64,000 bases of DNA from Calliopsis andreniformis. Its lineage: Eukaryota; Arthropoda; Insecta; Hymenoptera; Andrenidae. The stretch is taken from the NCBI RefSeq assembly GCF_051401765.1, contig NW_027480481.1, forward strand, positions 1,736,001-1,800,000, written 5' to 3'. A program made the translations under genes and the position numbers. A model generated the notes under the pieces. The model saw nothing but the letters and a program-made list of their open reading frames with translations. It was not told the origin of the DNA and ran no database searches. Below, piece by piece: positions 1 to 11,649 of the stretch. Numbering within the stretch: the first letter of the stretch is position 1; each line of letters begins with the position of its first letter.

Positions 1-619
1 AAATCCTCAGTCATCAGTCCTCAATCCTCAATCCCCAAACCTGAGTCCTCAACCGTCAGTCGTCGTCCTCAAACCTCAATCCCGAATCCTCAATCCTGAA
101 TCGTCAATCTTCAGCCCTCAGTCCTCAACAATCAATTGTCAATCCTCAGTCCCCATTAGAATATCCTCAATTCACAGTTTTCAGTACTCAATCCCCAATC
201 TTCAATCTTCAAATCTCAGTCTACAAACATCAATTCGCATCACTCAAAACTCAACACTCAGTCCTCAATCTTCATTCCTCAATCCTCAATCCTCAATCTT
301 TAATCCTCAATACTCAATCTTCAATCCTCAATCCTCAATTCTCAATCCTCAGTCCTCAATCCTCAATCGCCAATACTCAATCCCCAATCCTCAATCTTCA
401 ATCCTCAGTCCTCAGTCCTCAATCATCAATACTCAATGATCAATCCTCAATAATCAACCTTCAATCCTCAACCCTCAATCCTCAAACCACATTCCTCAAT
501 CCTCAATCATCAACCTTCAATCCTCAATACTCAATCTTCAATCCTCAATTCCCAATCCTCAATCGTCAATCCTCAATCCTCAATCCTCAGTCATCAATCC
601 TCAATCTTCAATACTCAAT
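1..619 (+). repeat. Left-edge stretch of the array, with one box I
   Basis: This is a heptamer mosaic without a close multi-kb partner that I could find in the window. Bases 1-270 hold the usual approach to box I: G-bearing monomers (CGAATCC, TGAATCC), then ATCAATTGTC, then box I at 157, then the conserved right flank with ACAAACATCAATTC. Box I here has the private changes CCATTAG before the core and TCAGTAC after it. Bases 270-619 are ordinary variant monomers. No gene seen. Confidence 0.8.
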
Positions 620-1555
620 CCTCAATCCTCAATCCTCAATCCTCAATCCTCAATCCTCAGTCGTCAATCCTCATTCTTCAATCCTCAATACCCAATCCTA
701 TATCCTCAATCCTAAATCCTCAATTCTCAATCCTCAATCCTCAGTCCTCAGTCCTCAAACCTCAGTCCTCAAACCTCAGCCATCATCCTCAATCGTCAAT
801 CCTCGTTCCTCAATCCTCAATCCTCAATCTTCAATCCTCCATACTCAATCTTCAATCCTCAATCCTCAATCATCAATCCTCAATCCTCAATCCTCAGTCA
901 TGAATCCTCAATCTTCAATACTCAATCCTCAATCATCAATCCTCAATCCTCAATCCTCATTCCTCATTCCTCAATCCTTAATCCTCAATCCTCTGTCCGC
1001 AATCCTCAACATTCAATACTCAATCTTCAATACTCAATCCTCTATCCTCAATCCTCAATCCTCAATCCTCAATACTCAACCTTCAATCCTCCATACTCAA
1101 TCTTCAATCCTCAATCCTCAATCATCAATACTCGATCTTCAATCCTCAATCCTCAATCCTCAATCCTCAACCCTCAGCCCTCACCCTCAAACCTCAATCC
1201 TGAATCCTCAAACCTCAATCTTCAATCATCAATCCTCAATCCTCAATCCTCAATTCTCAATCCTCAATGCTCAATCCTCAATCTTCAATCCTCAATCCCG
1301 AATCCTCAATCTTCAATCCTCAATCCTCAATCCTCAATCCTCAATCCTCAATCTTCAATCCTCAATACTCAATATTCAATCCTCAATACTCAATCCTCAA
1401 TCCTCAATCCTCAATCCTCAATCCTCAATCCTCAATTCTCAATCCTCAATGGTCAATCCTCAATCCCCAATCCTCAATCTTCAGTCCACAATCCTCAATC
1501 CTCAATCCTCAACCCTCAATCTTCAATACTCAATACTCAATCTTCAATCCTCAAT
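620..1555 (+). repeat. 936-bp tandem repeat, copy 1
   Basis: The sequence repeats at an offset of 936 bp, for example TCATGAATCC at 897 and 1833 and CTCAATGGTC at 1447 and 2383. The unit is 134 monomers: 132 of 7 bp plus two of 6 bp (TCACCC near 1188 and TCATCC near 1712 in the next copy), and 132x7+2x6 equals 936. The left part (about 620-820) lies outside the 3,670-bp HOR that begins at 821, so this pair is older than that HOR. Confidence 0.85.
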
Positions 1556-4490
1556 CCTCAATCCTCAATCCTCAATCCTCAATCCTCAATCCTCAGTCGT
1601 CAATCCTCATTCTTCAATCCTCAATACCCAATCCTATATCCTCAATCCTAAATCCTCAATTCTCAATCCTCAATCCTCAGTCCTCAGTCCTCAAACCTCA
1701 GTCCTCAAACCTCAGCCATCATCCTCAATCGTCAATCCTCGTTCCTCAATCCTCAATCCTCAATCTTCAATCCTCCATACTCAATCTTCAATCCTCAATC
1801 CTCAATCATCAATCCTCAATCCTCAATCCTCAGTCATGAATCCTCAATCTTCAATACTCAATCCTCAATCATCAATCCTCAATCCTCAATCCTCATTCCT
1901 CATTCCTCAATCCTTAATCCTCAATCCTCTGTCCGCAATCCTCAACATTCAATACTCAATCTTCAATACTCAATCCTCTATCCTCAATCCTCAATCCTCA
2001 ATCCTCAATACTCAACCTTCAATCCTCCATACTCAATCTTCAATCCTCAATCCTCAATCATCAATACTCGATCTTCAATCCTCAATCCTCAATCCTCAAT
2101 CCTCAACCCTCAGCCCTCACCCTCAAACCTCAATCCTGAATCCTCAAACCTCAATCTTCAATCATCAATCCTCAATCCTCAATCCTCAATTCTCAATCCT
2201 CAATGCTCAATCCTCAATCTTCAATCCTCAATCCCGAATCCTCAATCTTCAATCCTCAATCCTCAATCCTCAATCCTCAATCCTCAATCTTCAATCCTCA
2301 ATACTCAATATTCAATCCTCAATACTCAATCCTCAATCCTCAATCCTCAATCCTCAATCCTCAATCCTCAATTCTCAATCCTCAATGGTCAATCCTCAAT
2401 CCCCAATCCTCAATCTTCAGTCCACAATCCTCAATCCTCAATCCTCAACCCTCAATCTTCAATACTCAATACTCAATCTTCAATCCTCAATCCTGAATCC
2501 TCAAACCTCAATCCTCAACCGTCAGTCCTCGTCCTCAATCGTCAACCCTCAATCCTCAATCCTCAACCTTCAATCCTCAATACTCAATATTCAATACTCA
2601 ATCCTCAATCTTCAATCCTCAATCTTCAATCCTCAATCCTCAATCCTCAATCCTCAATCCTCATTCTTCAATCCTCAATACCCAATCCACGATCTTCAAT
2701 CCTCAATCCTCAATCCTCAATTCTCAATCATCAATCATCAATCCTCAGTCCTCAGTCCTCAAACCGCAATCCTCAATCTCAGCCCTCATCCTCAAACCTC
2801 AATCCTCAATCCTCAATCCTCAATCTTCAATCCTCAATACTCAACCTTCAATAATCAATCCTCAACTCTCAATAATCAATACTCAATCCTCAATCGTCAA
2901 TCCTCAATCCCCAATCCTCAGTCTTCAGTCCACAATCCTCAATCCTCAATCCTCAACCCTCAATCTTCAATACTCAATACTCAATCTTCAATCATCAATC
3001 CTCAATCCTCAATCCTCAAACCTCAATCCTCAACCGTCAGTCCTCGTCCTCAATCGTCAACCCTCAATCCTCAATCCTCAATCTTCAATCCTCAATACTC
3101 AATATTCAATACTCAATCCTCAATCTTCAATCCTCAATCTTCAATCCTCAATCCTCAATCCTCAATCCTCAATCCTCATTCTTCAATCCTCAATACCCAA
3201 TCCACGATCTTCAATCCTCAATCCTCAATCCTCAATTATCAATCATCAATCCTCAGTCCTCAGTCCTCAAACCTCAATCCTCAACCTCAGCCCTCACCCT
3301 CAAACCTCAATCCTCAATCCTCAATCCTCAATCTTCAATCCTCAATACTCAACCTTTAATAATCAATCCTCAATTCTCAATCCTCAATACTCAATCCTCA
3401 ATGTTCAATCCGCAGTACCCAAACATCAATCTTCAATCCTCAATCCTCAACCCTCAATCCTCAATCCTCAATCCTCAACCTTCAATCCCCAATACTCAAT
3501 CTTCAACCCTCAATCCTCAATCCTCAATCCTCAATCCTCATTATTCAATCCTCAACACCCAATCCTCAATCTTCAATCCGCAATCCTCAATCCTCAATTC
3601 TCAATCATCAATCCTCAATCCTCAGACCTCAAGCATCAATACTCAACCCTCAGTCCTCGTCCTCAATCCACAGCCCTCAATCCTCGATCCTCAATCTTCA
3701 GTACTCAACCCTCAATCCTCAATGCTCAATCCTCAGTACCCAATCCTCAATCTTCAACCCTCAATCCACATTCCTCAATCGCCAATCCTCAATCCTCAAT
3801 CCTCATTCCACAAACCTCAATCCTGAATCCTCAATCCAGAATCCTCAATCTTCAGCCCACAGTCCTCAACTATCAGTTGTCAATCCTCAATCCTCAATAG
3901 AATATCCTCACTTCACAGGATTCAATACTCAATACTCAACCTGCAATCTTCAAATCTATATCCACAAACATCAATTCTCATCACTCAGCCCTCAATACTC
4001 AGTCCCCAATCCTCAATCTTCAACGCTCAATCCTCAATCGTCAATCCTCAATCCTCAATCCTCAATCTTCAATCCTCAATACTCAATCCTCAGTCCTCAA
4101 TCCTCAATCCTCAATCCTCATTCTTCAATCCTCAATACCCAATCCTCAATCTTCAGTCCTCAATCCTCAATCTTCAATCCTCAATTCTCAGTCCTCAACC
4201 CCAGACCTCAGTCCTCAAACCTCAATCCTCAATCCTCAGCCCTCATCCTCAATCCTCAATCCTCAATCCTCAATCCTCAATCTTCAATCCTCAATACTCA
4301 ACCTTCAATAATCAATCCTCAACTCTCAATCCTCAATACTCAATCCTCAATCGTCAATCCTCAATCCCCAATCCTCAATCTTCAGTCCACAATCCTCAAT
4401 CCTCAATCCTCAACCCTCAATCTTCAATACTCAATACTCAATCTTCAATCCTCAATCCTCAATCCTCAATCCTCAATCCTCAATCCTCAG
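821..4490 (+). repeat. 3,670-bp higher-order repeat, copy 1
   Basis: This block is repeated directly at 4491-8160. The unit holds 526 monomers, of which I count twelve of 6 bp (526x7-12 equals 3670). Three single-base differences were seen against copy 2: 1396 C versus 5066 A, 1635 T versus 5305 C, and 4093 G versus 7763 A, giving about 99.9% identity. It contains one box I (3898) of the variant form CACTTCACAGGATTC. A diverged relative of its right part (3401-4450) lies at 14179-15235. Confidence 0.92.
1556..2491 (+). repeat. 936-bp tandem repeat, copy 2
   Basis: Second copy of the 936-bp unit; I saw no differences from copy 1 over the compared part. Homology stops near 2491, where the sequence passes into TGAATCC-TCAAACC monomers leading to the 6-bp unit TCGTCC. 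Confidence 0.85.
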
Positions 4491-5225
4491 TCCTCAATCT
4501 TCAATCCTCCATACTCAATCTTCAATCCTCAATCCTCAATCATCAATCCTCAATCCTCAATCCTCAGTCATGAATCCTCAATCTTCAATACTCAATCCTC
4601 AATCATCAATCCTCAATCCTCAATCCTCATTCCTCATTCCTCAATCCTTAATCCTCAATCCTCTGTCCGCAATCCTCAACATTCAATACTCAATCTTCAA
4701 TACTCAATCCTCTATCCTCAATCCTCAATCCTCAATCCTCAATACTCAACCTTCAATCCTCCATACTCAATCTTCAATCCTCAATCCTCAATCATCAATA
4801 CTCGATCTTCAATCCTCAATCCTCAATCCTCAATCCTCAACCCTCAGCCCTCACCCTCAAACCTCAATCCTGAATCCTCAAACCTCAATCTTCAATCATC
4901 AATCCTCAATCCTCAATCCTCAATTCTCAATCCTCAATGCTCAATCCTCAATCTTCAATCCTCAATCCCGAATCCTCAATCTTCAATCCTCAATCCTCAA
5001 TCCTCAATCCTCAATCCTCAATCTTCAATCCTCAATACTCAATATTCAATCCTCAATACTCAATCATCAATCCTCAATCCTCAATCCTCAATCCTCAATC
5101 CTCAATTCTCAATCCTCAATGGTCAATCCTCAATCCCCAATCCTCAATCTTCAGTCCACAATCCTCAATCCTCAATCCTCAACCCTCAATCTTCAATACT
5201 CAATACTCAATCTTCAATCCTCAAT
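4491..5225 (+). repeat. 936-bp repeat, truncated copy inside HOR copy 2
   Basis: Corresponds to 821-1555. The first 200 bp of the 936-bp unit are missing because the 3,670-bp duplication edge cut through it. Carries the private C-to-A change at 5066 (monomer TCAATCA). Confidence 0.8.
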
Positions 5226-6161
5226 CCTCAATCCTCAATCCTCAATCCTCAATCCTCAATCCTCAGTCGTCAATCCTCATTCTTCAATCCTCAATACCCA
5301 ATCCCATATCCTCAATCCTAAATCCTCAATTCTCAATCCTCAATCCTCAGTCCTCAGTCCTCAAACCTCAGTCCTCAAACCTCAGCCATCATCCTCAATC
5401 GTCAATCCTCGTTCCTCAATCCTCAATCCTCAATCTTCAATCCTCCATACTCAATCTTCAATCCTCAATCCTCAATCATCAATCCTCAATCCTCAATCCT
5501 CAGTCATGAATCCTCAATCTTCAATACTCAATCCTCAATCATCAATCCTCAATCCTCAATCCTCATTCCTCATTCCTCAATCCTTAATCCTCAATCCTCT
5601 GTCCGCAATCCTCAACATTCAATACTCAATCTTCAATACTCAATCCTCTATCCTCAATCCTCAATCCTCAATCCTCAATACTCAACCTTCAATCCTCCAT
5701 ACTCAATCTTCAATCCTCAATCCTCAATCATCAATACTCGATCTTCAATCCTCAATCCTCAATCCTCAATCCTCAACCCTCAGCCCTCACCCTCAAACCT
5801 CAATCCTGAATCCTCAAACCTCAATCTTCAATCATCAATCCTCAATCCTCAATCCTCAATTCTCAATCCTCAATGCTCAATCCTCAATCTTCAATCCTCA
5901 ATCCCGAATCCTCAATCTTCAATCCTCAATCCTCAATCCTCAATCCTCAATCCTCAATCTTCAATCCTCAATACTCAATATTCAATCCTCAATACTCAAT
6001 CCTCAATCCTCAATCCTCAATCCTCAATCCTCAATCCTCAATTCTCAATCCTCAATGGTCAATCCTCAATCCCCAATCCTCAATCTTCAGTCCACAATCC
6101 TCAATCCTCAATCCTCAACCCTCAATCTTCAATACTCAATACTCAATCTTCAATCCTCAAT
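5226..6161 (+). repeat. 936-bp repeat, full copy inside HOR copy 2
   Basis: Corresponds to 1556-2491, with the private change at 5305 (TCCCATATCC where copy 1 has TCCTATATCC). Confidence 0.8.
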
Positions 6162-9100
6162 CCTGAATCCTCAAACCTCAATCCTCAACCGTCAGTCCTC
6201 GTCCTCAATCGTCAACCCTCAATCCTCAATCCTCAACCTTCAATCCTCAATACTCAATATTCAATACTCAATCCTCAATCTTCAATCCTCAATCTTCAAT
6301 CCTCAATCCTCAATCCTCAATCCTCAATCCTCATTCTTCAATCCTCAATACCCAATCCACGATCTTCAATCCTCAATCCTCAATCCTCAATTCTCAATCA
6401 TCAATCATCAATCCTCAGTCCTCAGTCCTCAAACCGCAATCCTCAATCTCAGCCCTCATCCTCAAACCTCAATCCTCAATCCTCAATCCTCAATCTTCAA
6501 TCCTCAATACTCAACCTTCAATAATCAATCCTCAACTCTCAATAATCAATACTCAATCCTCAATCGTCAATCCTCAATCCCCAATCCTCAGTCTTCAGTC
6601 CACAATCCTCAATCCTCAATCCTCAACCCTCAATCTTCAATACTCAATACTCAATCTTCAATCATCAATCCTCAATCCTCAATCCTCAAACCTCAATCCT
6701 CAACCGTCAGTCCTCGTCCTCAATCGTCAACCCTCAATCCTCAATCCTCAATCTTCAATCCTCAATACTCAATATTCAATACTCAATCCTCAATCTTCAA
6801 TCCTCAATCTTCAATCCTCAATCCTCAATCCTCAATCCTCAATCCTCATTCTTCAATCCTCAATACCCAATCCACGATCTTCAATCCTCAATCCTCAATC
6901 CTCAATTATCAATCATCAATCCTCAGTCCTCAGTCCTCAAACCTCAATCCTCAACCTCAGCCCTCACCCTCAAACCTCAATCCTCAATCCTCAATCCTCA
7001 ATCTTCAATCCTCAATACTCAACCTTTAATAATCAATCCTCAATTCTCAATCCTCAATACTCAATCCTCAATGTTCAATCCGCAGTACCCAAACATCAAT
7101 CTTCAATCCTCAATCCTCAACCCTCAATCCTCAATCCTCAATCCTCAACCTTCAATCCCCAATACTCAATCTTCAACCCTCAATCCTCAATCCTCAATCC
7201 TCAATCCTCATTATTCAATCCTCAACACCCAATCCTCAATCTTCAATCCGCAATCCTCAATCCTCAATTCTCAATCATCAATCCTCAATCCTCAGACCTC
7301 AAGCATCAATACTCAACCCTCAGTCCTCGTCCTCAATCCACAGCCCTCAATCCTCGATCCTCAATCTTCAGTACTCAACCCTCAATCCTCAATGCTCAAT
7401 CCTCAGTACCCAATCCTCAATCTTCAACCCTCAATCCACATTCCTCAATCGCCAATCCTCAATCCTCAATCCTCATTCCACAAACCTCAATCCTGAATCC
7501 TCAATCCAGAATCCTCAATCTTCAGCCCACAGTCCTCAACTATCAGTTGTCAATCCTCAATCCTCAATAGAATATCCTCACTTCACAGGATTCAATACTC
7601 AATACTCAACCTGCAATCTTCAAATCTATATCCACAAACATCAATTCTCATCACTCAGCCCTCAATACTCAGTCCCCAATCCTCAATCTTCAACGCTCAA
7701 TCCTCAATCGTCAATCCTCAATCCTCAATCCTCAATCTTCAATCCTCAATACTCAATCCTCAATCCTCAATCCTCAATCCTCAATCCTCATTCTTCAATC
7801 CTCAATACCCAATCCTCAATCTTCAGTCCTCAATCCTCAATCTTCAATCCTCAATTCTCAGTCCTCAACCCCAGACCTCAGTCCTCAAACCTCAATCCTC
7901 AATCCTCAGCCCTCATCCTCAATCCTCAATCCTCAATCCTCAATCCTCAATCTTCAATCCTCAATACTCAACCTTCAATAATCAATCCTCAACTCTCAAT
8001 CCTCAATACTCAATCCTCAATCGTCAATCCTCAATCCCCAATCCTCAATCTTCAGTCCACAATCCTCAATCCTCAATCCTCAACCCTCAATCTTCAATAC
8101 TCAATACTCAATCTTCAATCCTCAATCCTCAATCCTCAATCCTCAATCCTCAATCCTCAGTCCTCAATCCTCAATCTACAATCCTCAATACTCAGTCTTC
8201 AATCCTCAATCCTCAATCCTCAATCCTCAATCCTCATTCTTCAATCCTCAATACACAATCCTCAATCTTCAGTCCACAATCCTCGATCCTCAATCCTCAA
8301 CCCCGAATCTTCAATACTCAATACTCAATCTTCAATCCTCAATCCTCAATCCTCAAACCTCAATCCTCAACCGTCAGTCCTCGTCCTCAATCGTCAACCC
8401 TCAATCCACAATCCTCAACCTTCAATCCTCAATACTCAATATTCAATACTCAATCCTCAATCTTCAATCCTCAATCTTCAATCCTCAATCTTCAATCCTC
8501 AATCCTCAATCCTGATTCTTCAATCCTCAATACCCAATCCTCGATCTTCAATCCTCAATCCTCAATCCTCAATTCTCAATCCTCAATCCTCAGTCCTCAG
8601 TCCTCAAACCTCAATCCTCAACCTCAGCCCTCATCCTCAAACCTCAATCCTCAATCCTCAATCCTCAATCTTCAACCCTCAATACTCAACCTTCAATAAT
8701 CAGTCCTCAATTCTCAATCCTCAATACTCAATCCTCAATCGTCAATCCTCAATCCCCAATCCTCAATCTTCAGTCCACAATCCTCAATCCTCAATCCTCA
8801 ACCCTCAATCTTCAATACTCAATACTCAATCTTCAATCCTCAATCCTCAATCCTCAACCCTCAATCCTCAGTCCTCAAACCTCAATCCCGAATCCTCAAT
8901 CCTGAATCCTCAATCTTCAGCCCTCAGTCCTCATAGATCAATTGTCAATCCTCAATCCTCAATAGAATATCCTCAATTCACAGTTTTCAATACTGAACCC
9001 CATTCTTCAATCTTCAAATGTCAATCCACAAACATCAATTCTCATCACTCATTCATCAACACCCAGTCCTCAATCTTCAATCCTCAATCCTCAATCCTCA

Positions 9101-10519
9101 AACTTCAATCCTCAAAACTCAATACTCAATCCTCAATTCTCAGTCCTCAATACTCAATCCTCTATCCTCAATCGTCAATCCACAATCCCCAATCCTCAAC
9201 CTTCAATCCTCAATCCTCAATCCTCAATCCTCAATCCTCAATATTCAACACACAACCCTCAACCATCAATCCTCTATTCGCAATACTCAATAGAATATCC
9301 TGAATTCTCATGGTTCAATACTCAATCCACAGAATTCAATAATCAAATCTCAATCCTCAAACATCAATTCTCAACACTCAATCCTCAGTACTCAGTCCTC
9401 TCTCTTCAATCCTCCATCCTCAATCCTCAACCCTCAATTCTCAGTCACCAATACTCAATCTGCAATACCCAGTCCTCAATCCTCAATCCTCAATCCTCAA
9501 TCCTCAATTCTCAACCCTCAATCCTCATTCCTCAAACCTCAATCCTCAACCCTCAGCCCTCATGATCAATTCTCAATTCTCAGTCCTCAATCCTCAAACC
9601 CCAATCTTCAATCCTCAATAATCAATCTCCAATCCTAGATCCTCAATCCCCAATCTTCAATCCTTAATCCTCAACCTTCAATCCTCATTCCCCAGTCCTC
9701 AATCTTCAATCCTCAATGCTCAATCCTCAATCCTCAATCATCATTCCTCAATCCTCAGCCCTCAACCCTCAAACCTCAATCCTCAACCGTCAGTCCTCGT
9801 CCTCAATCGTGAACCCTCAATCCTCAATCCTCAATCTTCAATCCTCAATACTCAATATTCAATACTCAATCCTCAATCTTCAATCCTCAATCTTCAATCC
9901 TCAATCCTCAAGCCTCAATCCTCAGTCCTCATTCTTCAATCCTCAATACCCAATCCTCAATCTTCAATCCTCAATCCTCAATCCTAAATCCTCAATTCTC
10001 AATCCTCAATCCTCAGTCCTCAGTCCTCAAACCTCAATCCTCAATCCTCAGCCCTCATCCTCAATCCTCAATCCTCAATCCTCAATCCTCAATCCTCAAT
10101 CTTCAATCCTCAATACTCAACCTTCATTAATCAATCCTCAACTCTCAATCCTCAATACTCAATCCTCAATCGTCAATCCTCAATCCCCAATCCTCAATCT
10201 TCAGTCCACAATCCTCAATCCTCAATCCTCAACCCTCAACCTTCAATACTCAATACTCAATCTTCAATCCTCAATCCTCAATCCGCAATACTCAATCCTC
10301 AGTCCTCAACCCTCAATCTACAATCCTCAATACCCAGTTTTCAATACTCAATCCTCAATGCTCAATCCTCAGTCCTCATTCTTCGATCCTCAATACACAA
10401 TCCTCTATATTCAATGCTCAATCCTCAATCCTCAATCCTCAGTTCTCAATCCTCAATACTCAATCCTCAATATTCAACACTCAAGCCTCAATCATCAATC
10501 CTCAATTCTCAATACTCAA

Positions 10520-10600
10520 TAGAGTATCCTGAATTCTCATGTTTCAATACTCAATCCACAATATTCAATAATCAAATCTCAATCCTCAAACATCCATTCT
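10520..10600 (+). repeat. Box II (representative); about 32 copies in the window
   Basis: Core TAGAATATCCTGAATTCTCA, then TGGTTCAATACTCAATCC and TCAATAATCAAATCTCAATC. About 130 bp later comes TCCTCTCTCTTCAA. Every copy read contains GAATTC. Starts by eye: 9291, 10520, 11149, 15856, 16387, 17365, 17848, 18819, 22957, 24018, 24647, 27962, 28535, 29653, 33805, 34866, 35495, 41626, 42687, 43316, 50195, 50768, 51341, 52006, 52642, 53822, 54451, 60529, 61102, 61675, 62340, 63632. The shared core and the shared TCAAATCTCAATCC at the same distance show that boxes I and II are paralogous. Function unknown. Confidence 0.88.
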
Positions 10601-10799
10601 CAACACTCAATACTCAACACTCAGTCCTCTCTCTTCAATCCTCCATACTCAACCCTCAATCCTCAAGCGTCAATCCTCAATCCTCTATCCTCAACCCTCA
10701 ATCCTCAGTCCTCAAACCTCAATCCCGAATTCTCAATCCTGAATCCTCCATCTTCAGCCCTCAGTCCTCAAAAATCAATTGTCAATCCTCAATGCTCAA

Positions 10800-10870
10800 T
10801 AGAATATCCTCAATTCACAGTTTTCAATACTGAAACCCATCCTTCAATCTTCAAATCTCAATCCACAAGC
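10800..10870 (+). repeat. Box I (representative); about 50 copies in the window
   Basis: Core TAGAATATCCTCAATTCACAG, then about 30 bp, then TCAAATCTCAATCCACAAAC. It stays in the 7-bp register except for a common 6-bp CATTCT. Start of TAG (or CAG) by eye: 157, 3898, 7568, 8963, 10800, 12280, 13251, 13747, 14683, 16136, 19099, 20349, 22629, 24298, 26558, 28242, 28815, 29933, 31197, 33477, 35146, 36626, 37597, 38113, 38987, 39503, 41298, 42967, 44447, 45418, 45934, 46808, 47324, 47940, 48791, 50475, 51048, 51621, 52286, 54102, 54731, 55995, 57171, 58052, 59125, 60809, 61382, 61955, 62620, 63912. Sub-forms: TTCACAGTTTTC, CACTTCACAGGATTC and TTCACAGCTTTC. Function unknown. Confidence 0.88.
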
Positions 10871-11649
10871 ATCAATCCTCATCACTCAACCATCAACACC
10901 CAGTCCTCAATCTTCAATCCTCAATCCTCAATCCTCAACCTTCAATCCTCAATACTCAATACTCAATCCTCAATCCTCAATTCTCAGTCCTCAGTACTCA
11001 ATCCTCAATCGTCAATCCTCAATCCCCAATCCTCAATCTTCAATCCTCAATTCTCAATCCTCAATCCTCAATCCTCAATATTCAACGCACAACCCTCAAC
11101 CGTCAATCCTCAACACTCAACCATCAATCCTCAATTCTCAATACTCAATAGAATATCCTGAATTCTCATGGTTCAATGCGCAATCCACAAAATTCAATAA
11201 TCAAGTCTCAATCCTCAAACATCAATTCTCAACACTCAATCCTCAATACTCAGTCCTCTCTCTTCAATCCTCCATCCTCAATCCTCAACCCTCAATCCTC
11301 AGTCATAAATACTCAATCTTCAATACTCAATCCTCAATCCTCAATCATCAACCCTCAATCTTCAATCCTCAACCCTCAATCCTCATTTCTCAAACCTCAA
11401 TCCTCAACTCTCAGCCCTCATCCTCAATTCTCAATCCTCAATACCCAATCCTCAATCTTCAATCCTCAATCCTCAATCCTCAATCCTCAATCCTCAATCC
11501 TCAATCCTCAATCCACAGACCTCAAACAGCAATGCTCAACCCTCAGTCCTCGTCCTCAGTCCACAATCGTCAATCCTCAATCCTCAATCTTCAATCATCA
11601 ATATTCAATCTTCAGTTCTCAATCCTCAATCCTCAATCCTCAATCCTCA

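Larger units (their letters stand above)
4491..8160 (+). repeat. 3,670-bp higher-order repeat, copy 2
   Basis: Direct tandem partner of the preceding copy. Its left edge falls inside the 936-bp unit, so it carries a truncated first 936 copy (4491-5225) and a full second one (5226-6161). Box I is at 7568, exactly 3,670 bp after the one at 3898. After about 8169 the sequence departs from copy 1. Confidence 0.92.

Noticed and set aside
900..3359. 819-codon open frame, and its copy at 4570-7029, as a repetitive secreted or structural protein gene
   Set aside because: All three forward frames are open with the same heptapeptide, there is no complex sequence, signal peptide or domain, and the start and stop are chance monomer variants. 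Proline in every heptad also argues against a coiled coil.
10520..10870. Box I/II as a CENP-B-type box, promoter or protein-binding site
   Set aside because: The core TAGAATATCC does not match the CENP-B box, and I see no TATA box or other promoter context. Conservation may be only recent copying, so no function is called.
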